The notes beneath the pieces are model-generated. The model was not told where the DNA came from, made no database searches, and saw nothing but the letters and a program-made list of their open reading frames with translations. From Oegoconia quadripuncta (taxonomy: Eukaryota > Arthropoda > Insecta > Lepidoptera > Autostichidae), in the NCBI GenBank assembly GCA_949316235.1, contig OX438744.1:29818778-29882777 (forward strand): a DNA stretch of 64,000 nt. Direction: 5' to 3'. The translations under genes were made by a program, and so were the position numbers. How positions within the stretch are numbered: the stretch's first letter is position 1; the number at the start of each line of letters is the position of its first letter. This document shows, piece after piece, positions 1 through 8,395 of the stretch.

Positions 1-182
1 CCGAAAAAAAAAACTATGTTTAACTTACCTACTATGCCTCATCCGGTATAATAATAATACACATTGTTATTTAATCTAATCAATGAAGTACAAAGTCTTG
101 TAACGTCAGTGCTGTTGCAGGATTGCGATAATTAATTATTTAATCAAATGCAGTAGTGCATTTTTTAACTTCTAACATAGGG

Positions 183-514
183 TTTTTTTTTTATCCACAA
201 CGGGTTAGCACTTGACCTCTATCACACCTGATGTTAAGTGAAGATGAGGCCGAAGGTGGTAGCATACTGACCCGGAAACCCCATCTTATTTGGTGGACTG
301 GCTATCTTATCTCTGAGAACCGGAACACAACAATGCTATTAACATCGCTGTTTGGCGGCAGATTTAGATAAGATGGTGGTAGCTAGCCAGGCGGACATTT
401 AATATGCCCTACCACCAACCAAACCGAGTACCAAATATGTACCCCGCTGGGGATCGAACCCGCGACCTCCGAAACGTAAACCCAATGTTGTTTACATTGA
501 GCCACGGAGGCGGT
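183..514 (-). mobile_element. SINE-A copy, near full length
   Basis: SINE-A is my name for a roughly 335-bp tRNA-derived element. Its head starts ACCGCCTCCGTGGCTCAATG (A-box-like TGGCTCAATGT), then the B box GGTTCGATCCC; its end is CAACCCGTTGTGCAT plus poly(A). This copy is reversed, with poly(T) at 183-192. Confidence 0.85.
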
Positions 515-555
515 TAGGCGTTCGGAATCGGGGTTCAAATTATTCACGAATGAAT

Positions 556-823
556 AGCCGCCTCCGTGGCTCAATGTGAAGAACATAGGATACATGTTTA
601 ATCGGTTTGGTTGGTGGTAGGGCATTTTAAATGTCCGCCTGGCTAGCTACCACCATCTTGCCTATGTCTGCCGCCAAACAATGTTTCCGGTTGTCAGTCA
701 TTAGCCAGTCCCCCAAATAAGATGGGATTTCCGGATCAGTACGCTTCCACCTTCGGCCTCATCTTCAGTTAACATCAGGTGTGGTTGAGGTTAAGTGCTA
801 ACCTGTTGTGCATCCATATTCAT
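556..823 (+). mobile_element. SINE-A copy, B box deleted
   Basis: Head, body and tail present, but about 45 bp with the B box is missing after the A box. It faces the copy at 183-514 head to head, 41 bp apart. Confidence 0.8.
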
Positions 824-940
824 CACTCTCTTAGTAACATGAGTTTCATCCGTCCCCATATCATGTCCATACCAAGCCAAACGATTTCCTATCAACTTTT
901 CCGTCACGGGTGCCACTTTTAAACTCCCTCTTACATACTC
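815..940 (-). pseudogene. LINE ORF2 C-terminal fragment (RTE-like)
   Basis: Reverse strand encodes VRGSLKVAPVTEKLIGNRLA, then WYGHDMGTDETHVTKRVMNM. The pattern 'VAP…EK…RLxWYGHxxR' is the C-terminal region of RTE-type LINE proteins. Joined directly to a SINE-A end. The following 940-1140 shows nothing recognisable. Confidence 0.7.
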
Positions 941-1140
941 AATGTAAAGAATTATGTATGTCAGCATGTATGTCAACGCATCGTCTATCATCAGTAGGCA
1001 TCAGTGCCACTGTCCAAAATGACTTACAGAAGAGCAGGTGACTTTCGCTTTCGATTATGAGAGCGTGATACCCTGATGCTCTGATGGCTGATGCTGATGA
1101 TGGCCCTTTCCTATATAATAAAATTCATAACCGCCTTTTG

Positions 1141-1487
1141 ACCGCCTCCGTGGCTCAATGAAAACAACATTGGGTTTACGATTCGGAGGTCACGGGTTCG
1201 ATCCCCAGCGGGGTACATGTTTAAGTACTCGGTTTGGTTGGTGGAAGGGCATTTAAAATGTCCGCCTGGCTAGCTACCACCATCTTATCTAAATCTGCCG
1301 CCAAGCAGCAATGTTAAGCATTGTTGTGTTCCGGTTGTCAGAGATAAAGATAGCCAGTCCCCCAAATGTGTTGGGGTTTCCGGGTCAGTACGCTTCCACC
1401 TTCGACCTCATCTTCACTTAACATCAGGTGTGATTGAGGTCAAGTACCAACCCGTTATGCATAAAAAAAAAAAAAAAAAAAAAAAAA
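1141..1487 (+). mobile_element. SINE-A copy, full length with 26-base A tail
   Basis: Complete from ACCGCCTCCG to a long poly(A), with intact A- and B-box-like motifs. The long uniform tail suggests a young insertion. Confidence 0.88.
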
Positions 1488-1568
1488 CAACTAACACTTT
1501 ACCCGCTAAATCGTTGTCGCTGTAAAAAAATTGTTACTGACTGGCTTCAAAATTTAAAATACGACGAA

Positions 1569-1897
1569 ACCGCCGCCGTGGCTCAATGTAAACAACATTG
1601 GGTTTACGTTTCGGAGGTCGCGGGTTCGATTCCCAGCGGGGTAAATATTTAGTACTCGGTTTGGTTGGTGGTAGGGCATTATAAATGTCCGCCTGGACAG
1701 CAACCACCATCTTATCTAAATCTGCCGCCAAACAGCAATGTTAATAGCATTGTTGTGTTCCGGTTGTCAGAGGTAAGATAGCCAGTCCCCCAAATGTATT
1801 GGGGTTTCCGGGTCAGTACGCTTCCACCTTCGACCTCATCTTCACTTAACATCAGGTGTGATTGAGGTCAAGTACCAACCCGTTATGCATAAAAAAA
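1569..1897 (+). mobile_element. SINE-A copy, full length
   Basis: Complete, starting ACCGCCGCCGTGGCTCAATG, B box GGTTCGATTCC, short A tail. 81 bp after the previous copy, same strand. Confidence 0.87.
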
Positions 1898-2333
1898 CCG
1901 AAGAAATATTGCAAGTAGTACTTATTTATTAAATAACAACTATACATTGAAACTTTGGAAACAGTACTCCAACTGGACCGCTAATTGCTTGCGGACAAAA
2001 ACTGGACATACATAAACACATAACGCCAACAAACACATAACACCCGTAGTTTTTCGTCGGGAGTTAAAAACAGTGCACGACACTACAACTCCACTCCAAA
2101 GTTTTTATGTTTCGTGATTTCCTTCTCGTTTGTATCTTTCCTTAAGTGTTTCTTTCTCAATCACCATAGCTCTATGCCCATAGCTGGGGGGCCTGGTGAC
2201 CTGTAATTCTGGTTCTTCCTTTTCAGGCACCAGTCTTCCCACAAATGTGTTCTATGTATTACCTAGTCCTAAAATCACTGTGTAAAGCGTCATTTGTTGT
2301 GAGAATATAAACAATTATTATTATTATACCGAC
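1898..2333. other. 436 bp without a recognised feature
   Basis: AT-rich sequence up to the BEL-like element. No exon of trehalase recognised; TTCCTTTTCAG at 2217-2233 looks like an acceptor but no convincing frame follows. Confidence 0.5.
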
Positions 2334-2897
2334 TGTTGAGGAGCAAAATGGTTAGCCATGTTTTTTGATAGGAAAATATTTGTTCTTATCTTGAAAGTTG
2401 TTAATTTAATAAATATTTATGTAGGTAGTTGTGTAAAACCACTCTTACAATGTATAGCAGCAATATTGAGCCGACCACAAGTTGCCCTTTTAGCCGCTAG
2501 AGGCGCCCTTTTAATAAAAATGATAAATAAGTGGGTACCTGCATTTAATTCGCCGCGGGTTCTGATTGGTTAAAATTAATTAATTCCGGCATTGTCATTG
2601 GTTGACCGATCAGAGCCCGACGGATTTTTTTAGATATAAGCCTGGTACCCACGGACATAAAAGTAGTACAGAGCACAACGTCAAACAATGCGGTCGGTTC
2701 AGCAGTAATAGTGAAAAGTTAGTGAATTGTGAACAACTGTGAACGAAGAACACGAAATTATACGAAGCATTCTCAACAATCTCCAGAGTTTTTGTGTTGT
2801 GATTCCCTACGCTCACTCCCCGTGTGATCCTCCCTCGGCACGGCTAAAACCTTACCAGAGCGACCCCAGTGTGGCGCTCTATGTAATATCGTCTACA
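2334..2897 (+). repeat. 5' LTR of the BEL-like element
   Basis: 564 bp, TG...CA termini. A TATAAG box at 2635-2640 is followed by GGTACCCACGGACATAAAAG, a likely start of transcription. I compared it by eye with the 3' LTR at offset 5153 and found no difference. Confidence 0.93.
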
Positions 2898-2900
2898 AAT

Positions 2901-2918
2901 TGGTCCTTCGAGCCGGAT
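2901..2918 (+). other. primer-binding site, complementary to tRNA-Tyr 3' end
   Basis: TGGTCCTTCGAGCCGGAT starts three bases after the 5' LTR. It is the reverse complement of the 3' end of animal tRNA-Tyr (…ATCCGGCTCGAAGGACCA, from memory), 18 of 18 bases. It would prime minus-strand DNA synthesis. Confidence 0.8.
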
Positions 2919-2964
2919 AGGTAATGGTCGTGCGTGAGGTCGAGTGAGCGTAGATGAGAAGATA

Positions 2965-4728
2965 ATGTCGCGTCGAGTTGAAGATTGTGAGAAAAGGACA
3001 ATGGGGCTGCGAGAAGAGTGTGCCCGCGACGGTGGCGCCGCCGGTGCGCGTGAAGATCGGCTCACCGTCGACGGATTTAGTGCCCCGTTTCCTCCGTGTG
3101 TTGGAAGCTTCAACAGCGTTTCGTGTTCGACGTCGGACTGTGTACTAGAAGATCGACGGGTCTTCCAGTGTGGAGCGTGTAGTACGCAGTCTGAACCCGC
3201 CTTCGTCGAAGTGTCGACGATGACAAGAAGGCAACGGTTGGAGTTAGTGGCGCGTCAGAAAGAAGCCGAGTATGAAGCCATGGTGAAATGGGCTCGTGTA
3301 CAAGAGGCAGCGATAGAGAGAAAGCTAGCCGAGAAAAAGGCTGCCATCATAGCCAAGTTTATGGCCTCCGAGAATGAAGAGGCAGAAGTGTGTTCGCAGT
3401 TGGAAGACAGGGCCTTGTGTCGTCGTGTGGAGGAGCGCCTTACAACCGCCCCCCCAAGCCCCTCTTCCCCTCGTTCGTCTGCTGCGACAAACACCAAAAT
3501 GTTACCTACACAGACGTCGTGTAGTGTTATGGTTACCGCCTCGTCGCCGTTACAGTTTGCGGTGAAACCACCTCGTGAATCGGACATTCGTGACAATGAC
3601 TTTGTTTGTGTGGTGTGCAACGACAATCACGATTTGCCCTCATGTGTTGAGTTCGAAGCGTTTGATGTGGACTCTCGTTGGGACTTTGTTGAAGAAAATA
3701 GACTGTGCTACAAGTGTTTCCAGCAAGGACACTCGTCGGAATTTTGTTGTGCGCGTAATTGTGAAACTTGTAGCGCCCCACATCACGTGTTACTACACTA
3801 CATCGATTTAGAACCAACAGTGGACTCGAACATTTTTGAATATAATGAGTGTAGTGACCTTGCTCCTTTAGTAAAGGATGCCCCGGAAGTGAAAGTGACT
3901 TTGCAAGAGCGGTGCGATGTAGACGATGATTCATCCGGGATTCTCCCATGTCTACCAAATGTTAACGGGACTTTGTTATGTCACAGTAATAACAGTGAAC
4001 TAAAATTGATAGTGAATAGTGCGCGTTCACCCCGAACATTGGACTTCAGTGACACGTTATTGGACTGCAGTCTCTTGAATCATAGTGAGAGGATTGATTC
4101 GAAACCCGCACTGTTCCCGTGTCAGGATAATCCACAGCTCGAAGTTGACCGGGAAATACGAGAGGGTAAGTCCAGCCTACCTATCGCTTCTCTCACTGAA
4201 TCAGATTGTTGTGCCCAGGGTCCTATTGTAGATAGTTCTTTTGTATGTGTCCGTGTTCCCAATTGTCTTGGCCCTTCTGTTGTGTGTGAGCCGACTATTG
4301 TCAATGTTGTGTCCGAGCTGGCCGATCAGAATGTTGGCCTGTGCGACCGCCGTATAGAGAGCGGTCAGGAGGTTAGCCAGCTCAGGAGAAGGTACATATC
4401 TGTGCCGTGTGTTAGTCGAGCTCACAATTTTGTTAACTCCTTGTTGTCAGGCCCGGAATTAAACCCGCTCACTCGAGAGTGGGAGACAACCTTTGCTCCC
4501 ACGTCGCGACTTGAGCCCTGCCCGTTAATGCCGTCTGTAATTAAAATTAGTTTTGATCGCGATAAGATGTTAGGTTTATGTTTCTCTAATTTGTCGACAG
4601 ACGTCTCCTTGTGCACTTTGCTGCCTTATTTTGTGTCGGGTGAGTTCGACGTTCTCACCGGCAGCCTAGTTTGTAAATTTTATAATAGCGCTAAGCGCAT
4701 GAGCACCCTTATGTGGGGGCGGTTATAA
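2965..4728 (+). CDS. gag: Gag-like protein of the BEL-like element
   Basis: A 587-residue ORF starting at the first ATG of the frame (MSRRVEDCEKRTMG); an upstream GTG in the same frame is not taken as a start. Residues about 86-140 are charged and coiled-coil-like (RQRLELVARQKEAEYEA…). A first Cys/His cluster begins at Cys218 (CVVCNDNHDLPSC). A classic CX2CX4HX4C knuckle follows at C248, C251, H256 and C261 (LCYKCFQQGHSSEFC), then CETCSAPHHVLLH. This double pattern is usual in BEL/Pao Gag. The C-terminal 300 residues match nothing I recognise and lack an aspartic protease DTG/DSG site. The ORF has no internal stop, in line with recent insertion. Expected to form a particle packaging element RNA. 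Confidence 0.85.
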   Translation: MSRRVEDCEKRTMGLREECARDGGAAGAREDRLTVDGFSAPFPPCVGSFNSVSCSTSDCVLEDRRVFQCGACSTQSEPAFVEVSTMTRRQRLELVARQKEAEYEAMVKWARVQEAAIERKLAEKKAAIIAKFMASENEEAEVCSQLEDRALCRRVEERLTTAPPSPSSPRSSAATNTKMLPTQTSCSVMVTASSPLQFAVKPPRESDIRDNDFVCVVCNDNHDLPSCVEFEAFDVDSRWDFVEENRLCYKCFQQGHSSEFCCARNCETCSAPHHVLLHYIDLEPTVDSNIFEYNECSDLAPLVKDAPEVKVTLQERCDVDDDSSGILPCLPNVNGTLLCHSNNSELKLIVNSARSPRTLDFSDTLLDCSLLNHSERIDSKPALFPCQDNPQLEVDREIREGKSSLPIASLTESDCCAQGPIVDSSFVCVRVPNCLGPSVVCEPTIVNVVSELADQNVGLCDRRIESGQEVSQLRRRYISVPCVSRAHNFVNSLLSGPELNPLTREWETTFAPTSRLEPCPLMPSVIKISFDRDKMLGLCFSNLSTDVSLCTLLPYFVSGEFDVLTGSLVCKFYNSAKRMSTLMWGRL

Positions 4729-5089
4729 AACCGCTTGTTGCTGCGTCTGTCTGAGCCCGCTGTACCTGCGTACCTACAGCTAGGACGTAAGGTTTCTGGA
4801 CATGCGGCTCGTGTAAATAATTATATAATTTGAATTAGTTGTTGAGATAATTCTCCTTGTTGTTTTGCCACTATTATTTTTGTTATGCAAAGTCTGTGAC
4901 CTTTGCTAATGTGGCCCTGTTGTATTGTTTCGTTCCCTTGTAGGAACAGTAACTAGAACGGTAAGTGAGTACCCCTGTGTTGCAAATCGGTACCACTACG
5001 TTTTGAGCCCAGACTGCTTTGTTTACCTACATAGGTTTATGTGTAGGCCATGTAATATATGTCAGTTTGAGACTTTCGACGTCTCCCTG
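4729..5089 (+). other. non-coding stretch between gag and the repeats of the BEL-like element
   Basis: No ORF of interest and no pol motif. T-rich sequence leading into the 60-bp repeats. Confidence 0.6.
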
Positions 5090-5420
5090 TGTTTGCCGCC
5101 CGTAGGAGTGTTTTGGGCAAAGCTTGCCCAGCGGCCTTGTTTCCTTGTGTCATGTCGCCCGTAGGAGTGTGTTGGGTGAGGCTAGGCCTATCCAAGCGAC
5201 TTTGTAATAAATTGTGTTTGCCGCCCGTAGAAGTGTTTTGGGAAAAGTTTGCCCAAGCGGCCTTGTTTCCGTGTGTCATGTTGCCCGTAGGTGTGAGTTG
5301 GGCAAAGTTGATGTTCTTTGCCCAAGCAACCCGTGTCCATATGTTACGTCGCCCGTAGGAGTGTTTTGGTTGAGGCTAGGCCTATCCAAGCGACCTTGTA
5401 ACAAATTGTATTGCTGACTA
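5090..5420 (+). repeat. five diverged ~60-bp tandem repeats with internal hairpins
   Basis: Units begin at about 5097, 5158, 5220, 5282 and 5349 with GCCCGTAGGAGTGTTTTGGG or a near variant. Order is A-B-A'-C-B': A units hold TTGGGCAAAG…TTGCCCA, B units GAGGCTAGGCCTATCCAAGCG. Each can fold into a short stem (GGGCAAA/TTTGCCC type). Related single units recur at about 5500-5610 and 5940-6000. Lies inside the BEL-like element. Confidence 0.8.
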
Positions 5421-6301
5421 GAGTAACAATGTTTTGTAGATCGTCTGTGTATACAGATTTGAGTATTGTCTGCCCAAGCGGCCCCGTGGTGAATGTTCTA
5501 CCGTTCGTGGAAGTTTGCCTGCCCAACGGCGTCGTGTTTATTTTGTCGTGTTGTCGGACACCAGTGGAAGTGTTTTGGATGTGTGCAGTGCTGCCCGTCC
5601 AATGGCCCTGTAGATTATGTTTTGTCGCCATGTATGCTTTCCCGGTTTAAGTAAAGTTGTTTTTGCCCATCAAGCGGCCTCGTGATTATTTTTTGTTAAT
5701 GTTTTGCCTGTAGCATACATTACTTTGTGGAGACCCACATATCAGGGGCGGTTTGTCAACCCCCTCAGTTATTTGGTCTCATCAGACTTGTGAGTTAGCC
5801 GTAACTCTTGTAAATATATGAATGTAGTAGGAATAAGTAGATTTGTAAGCTCATGTTTTTTATATAGTGTGTAGATATGTTAGTTAGTTATTGTACATTT
5901 GTCTGAGGTGTCGACGGAGACCTCCTCGTTTGTGTTGCTGCCTGGAGAAGTGTGTTGGGCAAAGCTGATGAGCTCTGCCCAAGCAGCCTTGTATCGCCGA
6001 GTCGAACGGCCTCGTTTGTCGTATGTTAGTACTAGGGGGTGGCGCAGAATGCGCATCCCAATTTTAGTATTTGTCGAAGTGTTTATTTTGAACCACAGTG
6101 AGAGTAGCGATTGGCGCTGGCAATCCTCTGCCGGTGACTCAGTTGACAGAGCTGCAGGAATATACTGCCTATGGGAAAGAAGTGTTGTGTTTTGCGTTTG
6201 TTCTCTACCTGTGATCCACAGCCTCGAGTCACTGCCAGCACCATCGCCTATTAAGCTCGCGGCAATACATTGCCTAGCGATGCTAACCTATGCATCCTGA
6301 A

Positions 6302-6845
6302 TACACGCACCCTGTGTGCGCGCCCTGATTGCGCGCCTGAATACGCGCCCTGTATACGCGTCTGTCTGCGCGCCTCGTATGTCTGCGTGCCTGTATACAA
6401 GCGCCCTGAATGCGCGCCTGTCTGCGCGCTCTAAATACGCGCCCCGAAAGTGCGCCCTGTCTGCGCGCCCTGATTGCGCGCCTGTCTGCGCGCCTTGAAC
6501 ACGCGCCCTGAATACTTACGCGCTCTGTATGCGCGCCTGTCTGCGCGCCCTGAATACGCGCCCCGAACATGCGCCCTGTATGCGCGCCTATCTGCGCGCC
6601 CTCATAGCGCACCTGTCTGCGCGCCCCGAACACGCGCTCTGATTGCGCACCCTGATTGCGCGCCTGTCTGCGCGCCTGTCTGCGCGCCTCGTATGTCTGC
6701 GTGCCTGTATACACGCGCCCTGTGTGCGCGCCTGTCTGCGCGCCCTGATTACGCGCCCCGAACGTGCGCTTTGTCTGCGCGCCCAGTGTGCCCTGATTGC
6801 GCGCCCTGCATCACCTGCGCGCCTCGCCTGCGCGCCCGTATGTGC
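6302..6845 (+). repeat. GC-rich minisatellite built on GCGCGCC-(C)TG motifs
   Basis: About 540 bp of short degenerate units such as CTGTCTGCGCGCCCTGAATA, each carrying GCGCGCC or a variant. CpG density is far above anything else in the window. A longer internal repeat (TGCGCGCCTCGTATGTCTGC) occurs at about 6370 and 6680. Both strands are open in several frames because stops are rare in such sequence; these ORFs are not taken as genes. Part of the BEL-like element. Confidence 0.85.
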
Positions 6846-7475
6846 CCTACCTGTGCACTTCCTCCTGTGTGCTCAGCTACGGCCGCCTAACCGTGGTGGA
6901 TGTACTTCGTGCCACCGCGCCCGTCTACGTGCCGCCATTGCACCCTAAATGGAATGGCCTTGTGCGCTACAGTGCGCAACGAGACTGTCACAATATCAAC
7001 ACGACAGTCTCAGAACATGACGTGCTCTGAAATGGAATACCCCTGTGCTAATTATGCCTGCCGGGTTCTGCCGTCACCAGACGTCAATCATAGAGGGTTG
7101 ACCCTGCGAGCGCTTCATAATATGCACTCCTCGTACCTGTTGTCGTACTTCGTTGTCATCGAGTCGACGCTGCGACCGGACGAGAATGCAACCAAGCATT
7201 GTCTGGCTGTCTTTTCGATGTGCCTGCCTACGCGTCAGCGTCGAACGAAGACAAAGTGATAGTCTAAGTCGAGAAGTGAAGTGCGTTTCGCTTTATGGCA
7301 ATAATAAGTGTGCGGTAAAAGTGGAGAAATGTGGAAGCGGACCTTTGTGAACTGTATAGCGTAAATTGTAAATAGTTTTATTTCATGTGACGCTGCGACG
7401 TCACAATACGTTGACCATTGTGCTCCTTCATGGTTTAGTAGTAATCAGATGTAGTGAAATCCACATCCTCATACT
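6846..7475 (+). other. unrecognised 3' internal part of the BEL-like element
   Basis: Ordinary-composition sequence between the minisatellite and the purine tract. Short ORFs match nothing I know. No integrase or envelope motif was found. Confidence 0.5.
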
Positions 7476-7486
7476 AGGGGGTGGAA
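7476..7486 (+). other. polypurine tract of the BEL-like element
   Basis: AGGGGGTGGAA directly before the 3' LTR, the expected plus-strand primer. A similar ACTAGGGGGTGG occurs at about 6031, inside the element, possibly a duplicated tract. Confidence 0.75.
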
Positions 7487-8050
7487 TGTTGAGGAGCAAA
7501 ATGGTTAGCCATGTTTTTTGATAGGAAAATATTTGTTCTTATCTTGAAAGTTGTTAATTTAATAAATATTTATGTAGGTAGTTGTGTAAAACCACTCTTA
7601 CAATGTATAGCAGCAATATTGAGCCGACCACAAGTTGCCCTTTTAGCCGCTAGAGGCGCCCTTTTAATAAAAATGATAAATAAGTGGGTACCTGCATTTA
7701 ATTCGCCGCGGGTTCTGATTGGTTAAAATTAATTAATTCCGGCATTGTCATTGGTTGACCGATCAGAGCCCGACGGATTTTTTTAGATATAAGCCTGGTA
7801 CCCACGGACATAAAAGTAGTACAGAGCACAACGTCAAACAATGCGGTCGGTTCAGCAGTAATAGTGAAAAGTTAGTGAATTGTGAACAACTGTGAACGAA
7901 GAACACGAAATTATACGAAGCATTCTCAACAATCTCCAGAGTTTTTGTGTTGTGATTCCCTACGCTCACTCCCCGTGTGATCCTCCCTCGGCACGGCTAA
8001 AACCTTACCAGAGCGACCCCAGTGTGGCGCTCTATGTAATATCGTCTACA
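7487..8050 (+). repeat. 3' LTR of the BEL-like element
   Basis: 564 bp, identical by eye to the 5' LTR. An AATAAA near 7667 could act as a poly(A) signal in sense within the trehalase pre-mRNA. Confidence 0.93.
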
Positions 8051-8257
8051 CCGACGTTAATTTATCTGCGGTCCAAGGTGGCCAAGAAGTCACATAGTAC
8101 AAGAGAGTGGAAGCAGGTAATGCTGCCTCAATTAGATACTGGCATGATACTGGCAATATTACGATGTAGATTTTGAATGGTTTTCATTTTTCCTTTCTCT
8201 TTCGTAAAATCGTCACGTTTTTCAGCTTGGTTTGATAAATTTTTTTTTCGCTTCCAG

Positions 8258-8395
8258 TACGATTTACTGTTACGGCCCACTGCTGGACACAGTGCAGATG
8301 GCGGGCCTGTACAATGACTCCAAGACCTTCGTCGACATGAAGATCAAGATTTCGGCTAACATCACCATGGAGCATTTCCACGATATGATGAACAG
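8258..8395 (+). CDS. Treh-2: Treh-2 exon 1 of window (residues 1-46)
   Basis: It encodes [20 protein letters not shown] and runs to ...HFHDMMN. The acceptor is cttccag/T and the donor AACAG/gtaac. One base completes a codon carried from an unseen upstream exon, so this is not the first coding exon. The stretch is the conserved N-terminal start of the trehalase catalytic domain. Sequons at NDS (19) and NIT (34). It begins only 207 bp after the end of the BEL element. Confidence 0.95.

Larger units (their letters stand above)
2334..8050 (+). mobile_element. BEL/Pao-like LTR retrotransposon with gag but no pol (non-autonomous)
   Basis: A complete element of 5717 bp flanked by a perfect 5-bp target duplication CCGAC (2329-2333 and 8051-8055). 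Two 564-bp LTRs begin TGTTGAGG and end TCTACA. A primer-binding site, a gag-like ORF and a purine tract are in the right order. The 2.7 kb between gag and the 3' LTR shows no protease, reverse transcriptase, RNase H or integrase motif in any frame and is filled with repeats. It must depend on enzymes of a full-length relative. BEL/Pao rests on the Gag cysteine-histidine pattern and the 5-bp duplication. It lies in sense orientation in the trehalase intron before exon 1. Confidence 0.92.

Noticed and set aside
2944..2964. GTG start for the gag ORF
   Set aside because: Eukaryotic translation would use the ATG at 2965 in the same frame.
6283..6948. Overlapping ORFs of 60-143 codons on both strands
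   Set aside because: They lie in the GCGCGCC minisatellite, which is poor in stop codons in every frame; the predicted peptides are simple RAC/CAP-type repeats.
4729..7475. A hidden or frameshifted pol gene in the BEL-like element
   Set aside because: No YxDD, DTG/DSG protease or DDE/HHCC integrase pattern was seen in any frame; a profile search would settle it.
8051..8257. An upstream trehalase exon with the signal peptide
   Set aside because: No ATG-led hydrophobic frame with a fitting donor phase was found here or in 1898-2333; the missing exon is probably outside the window.
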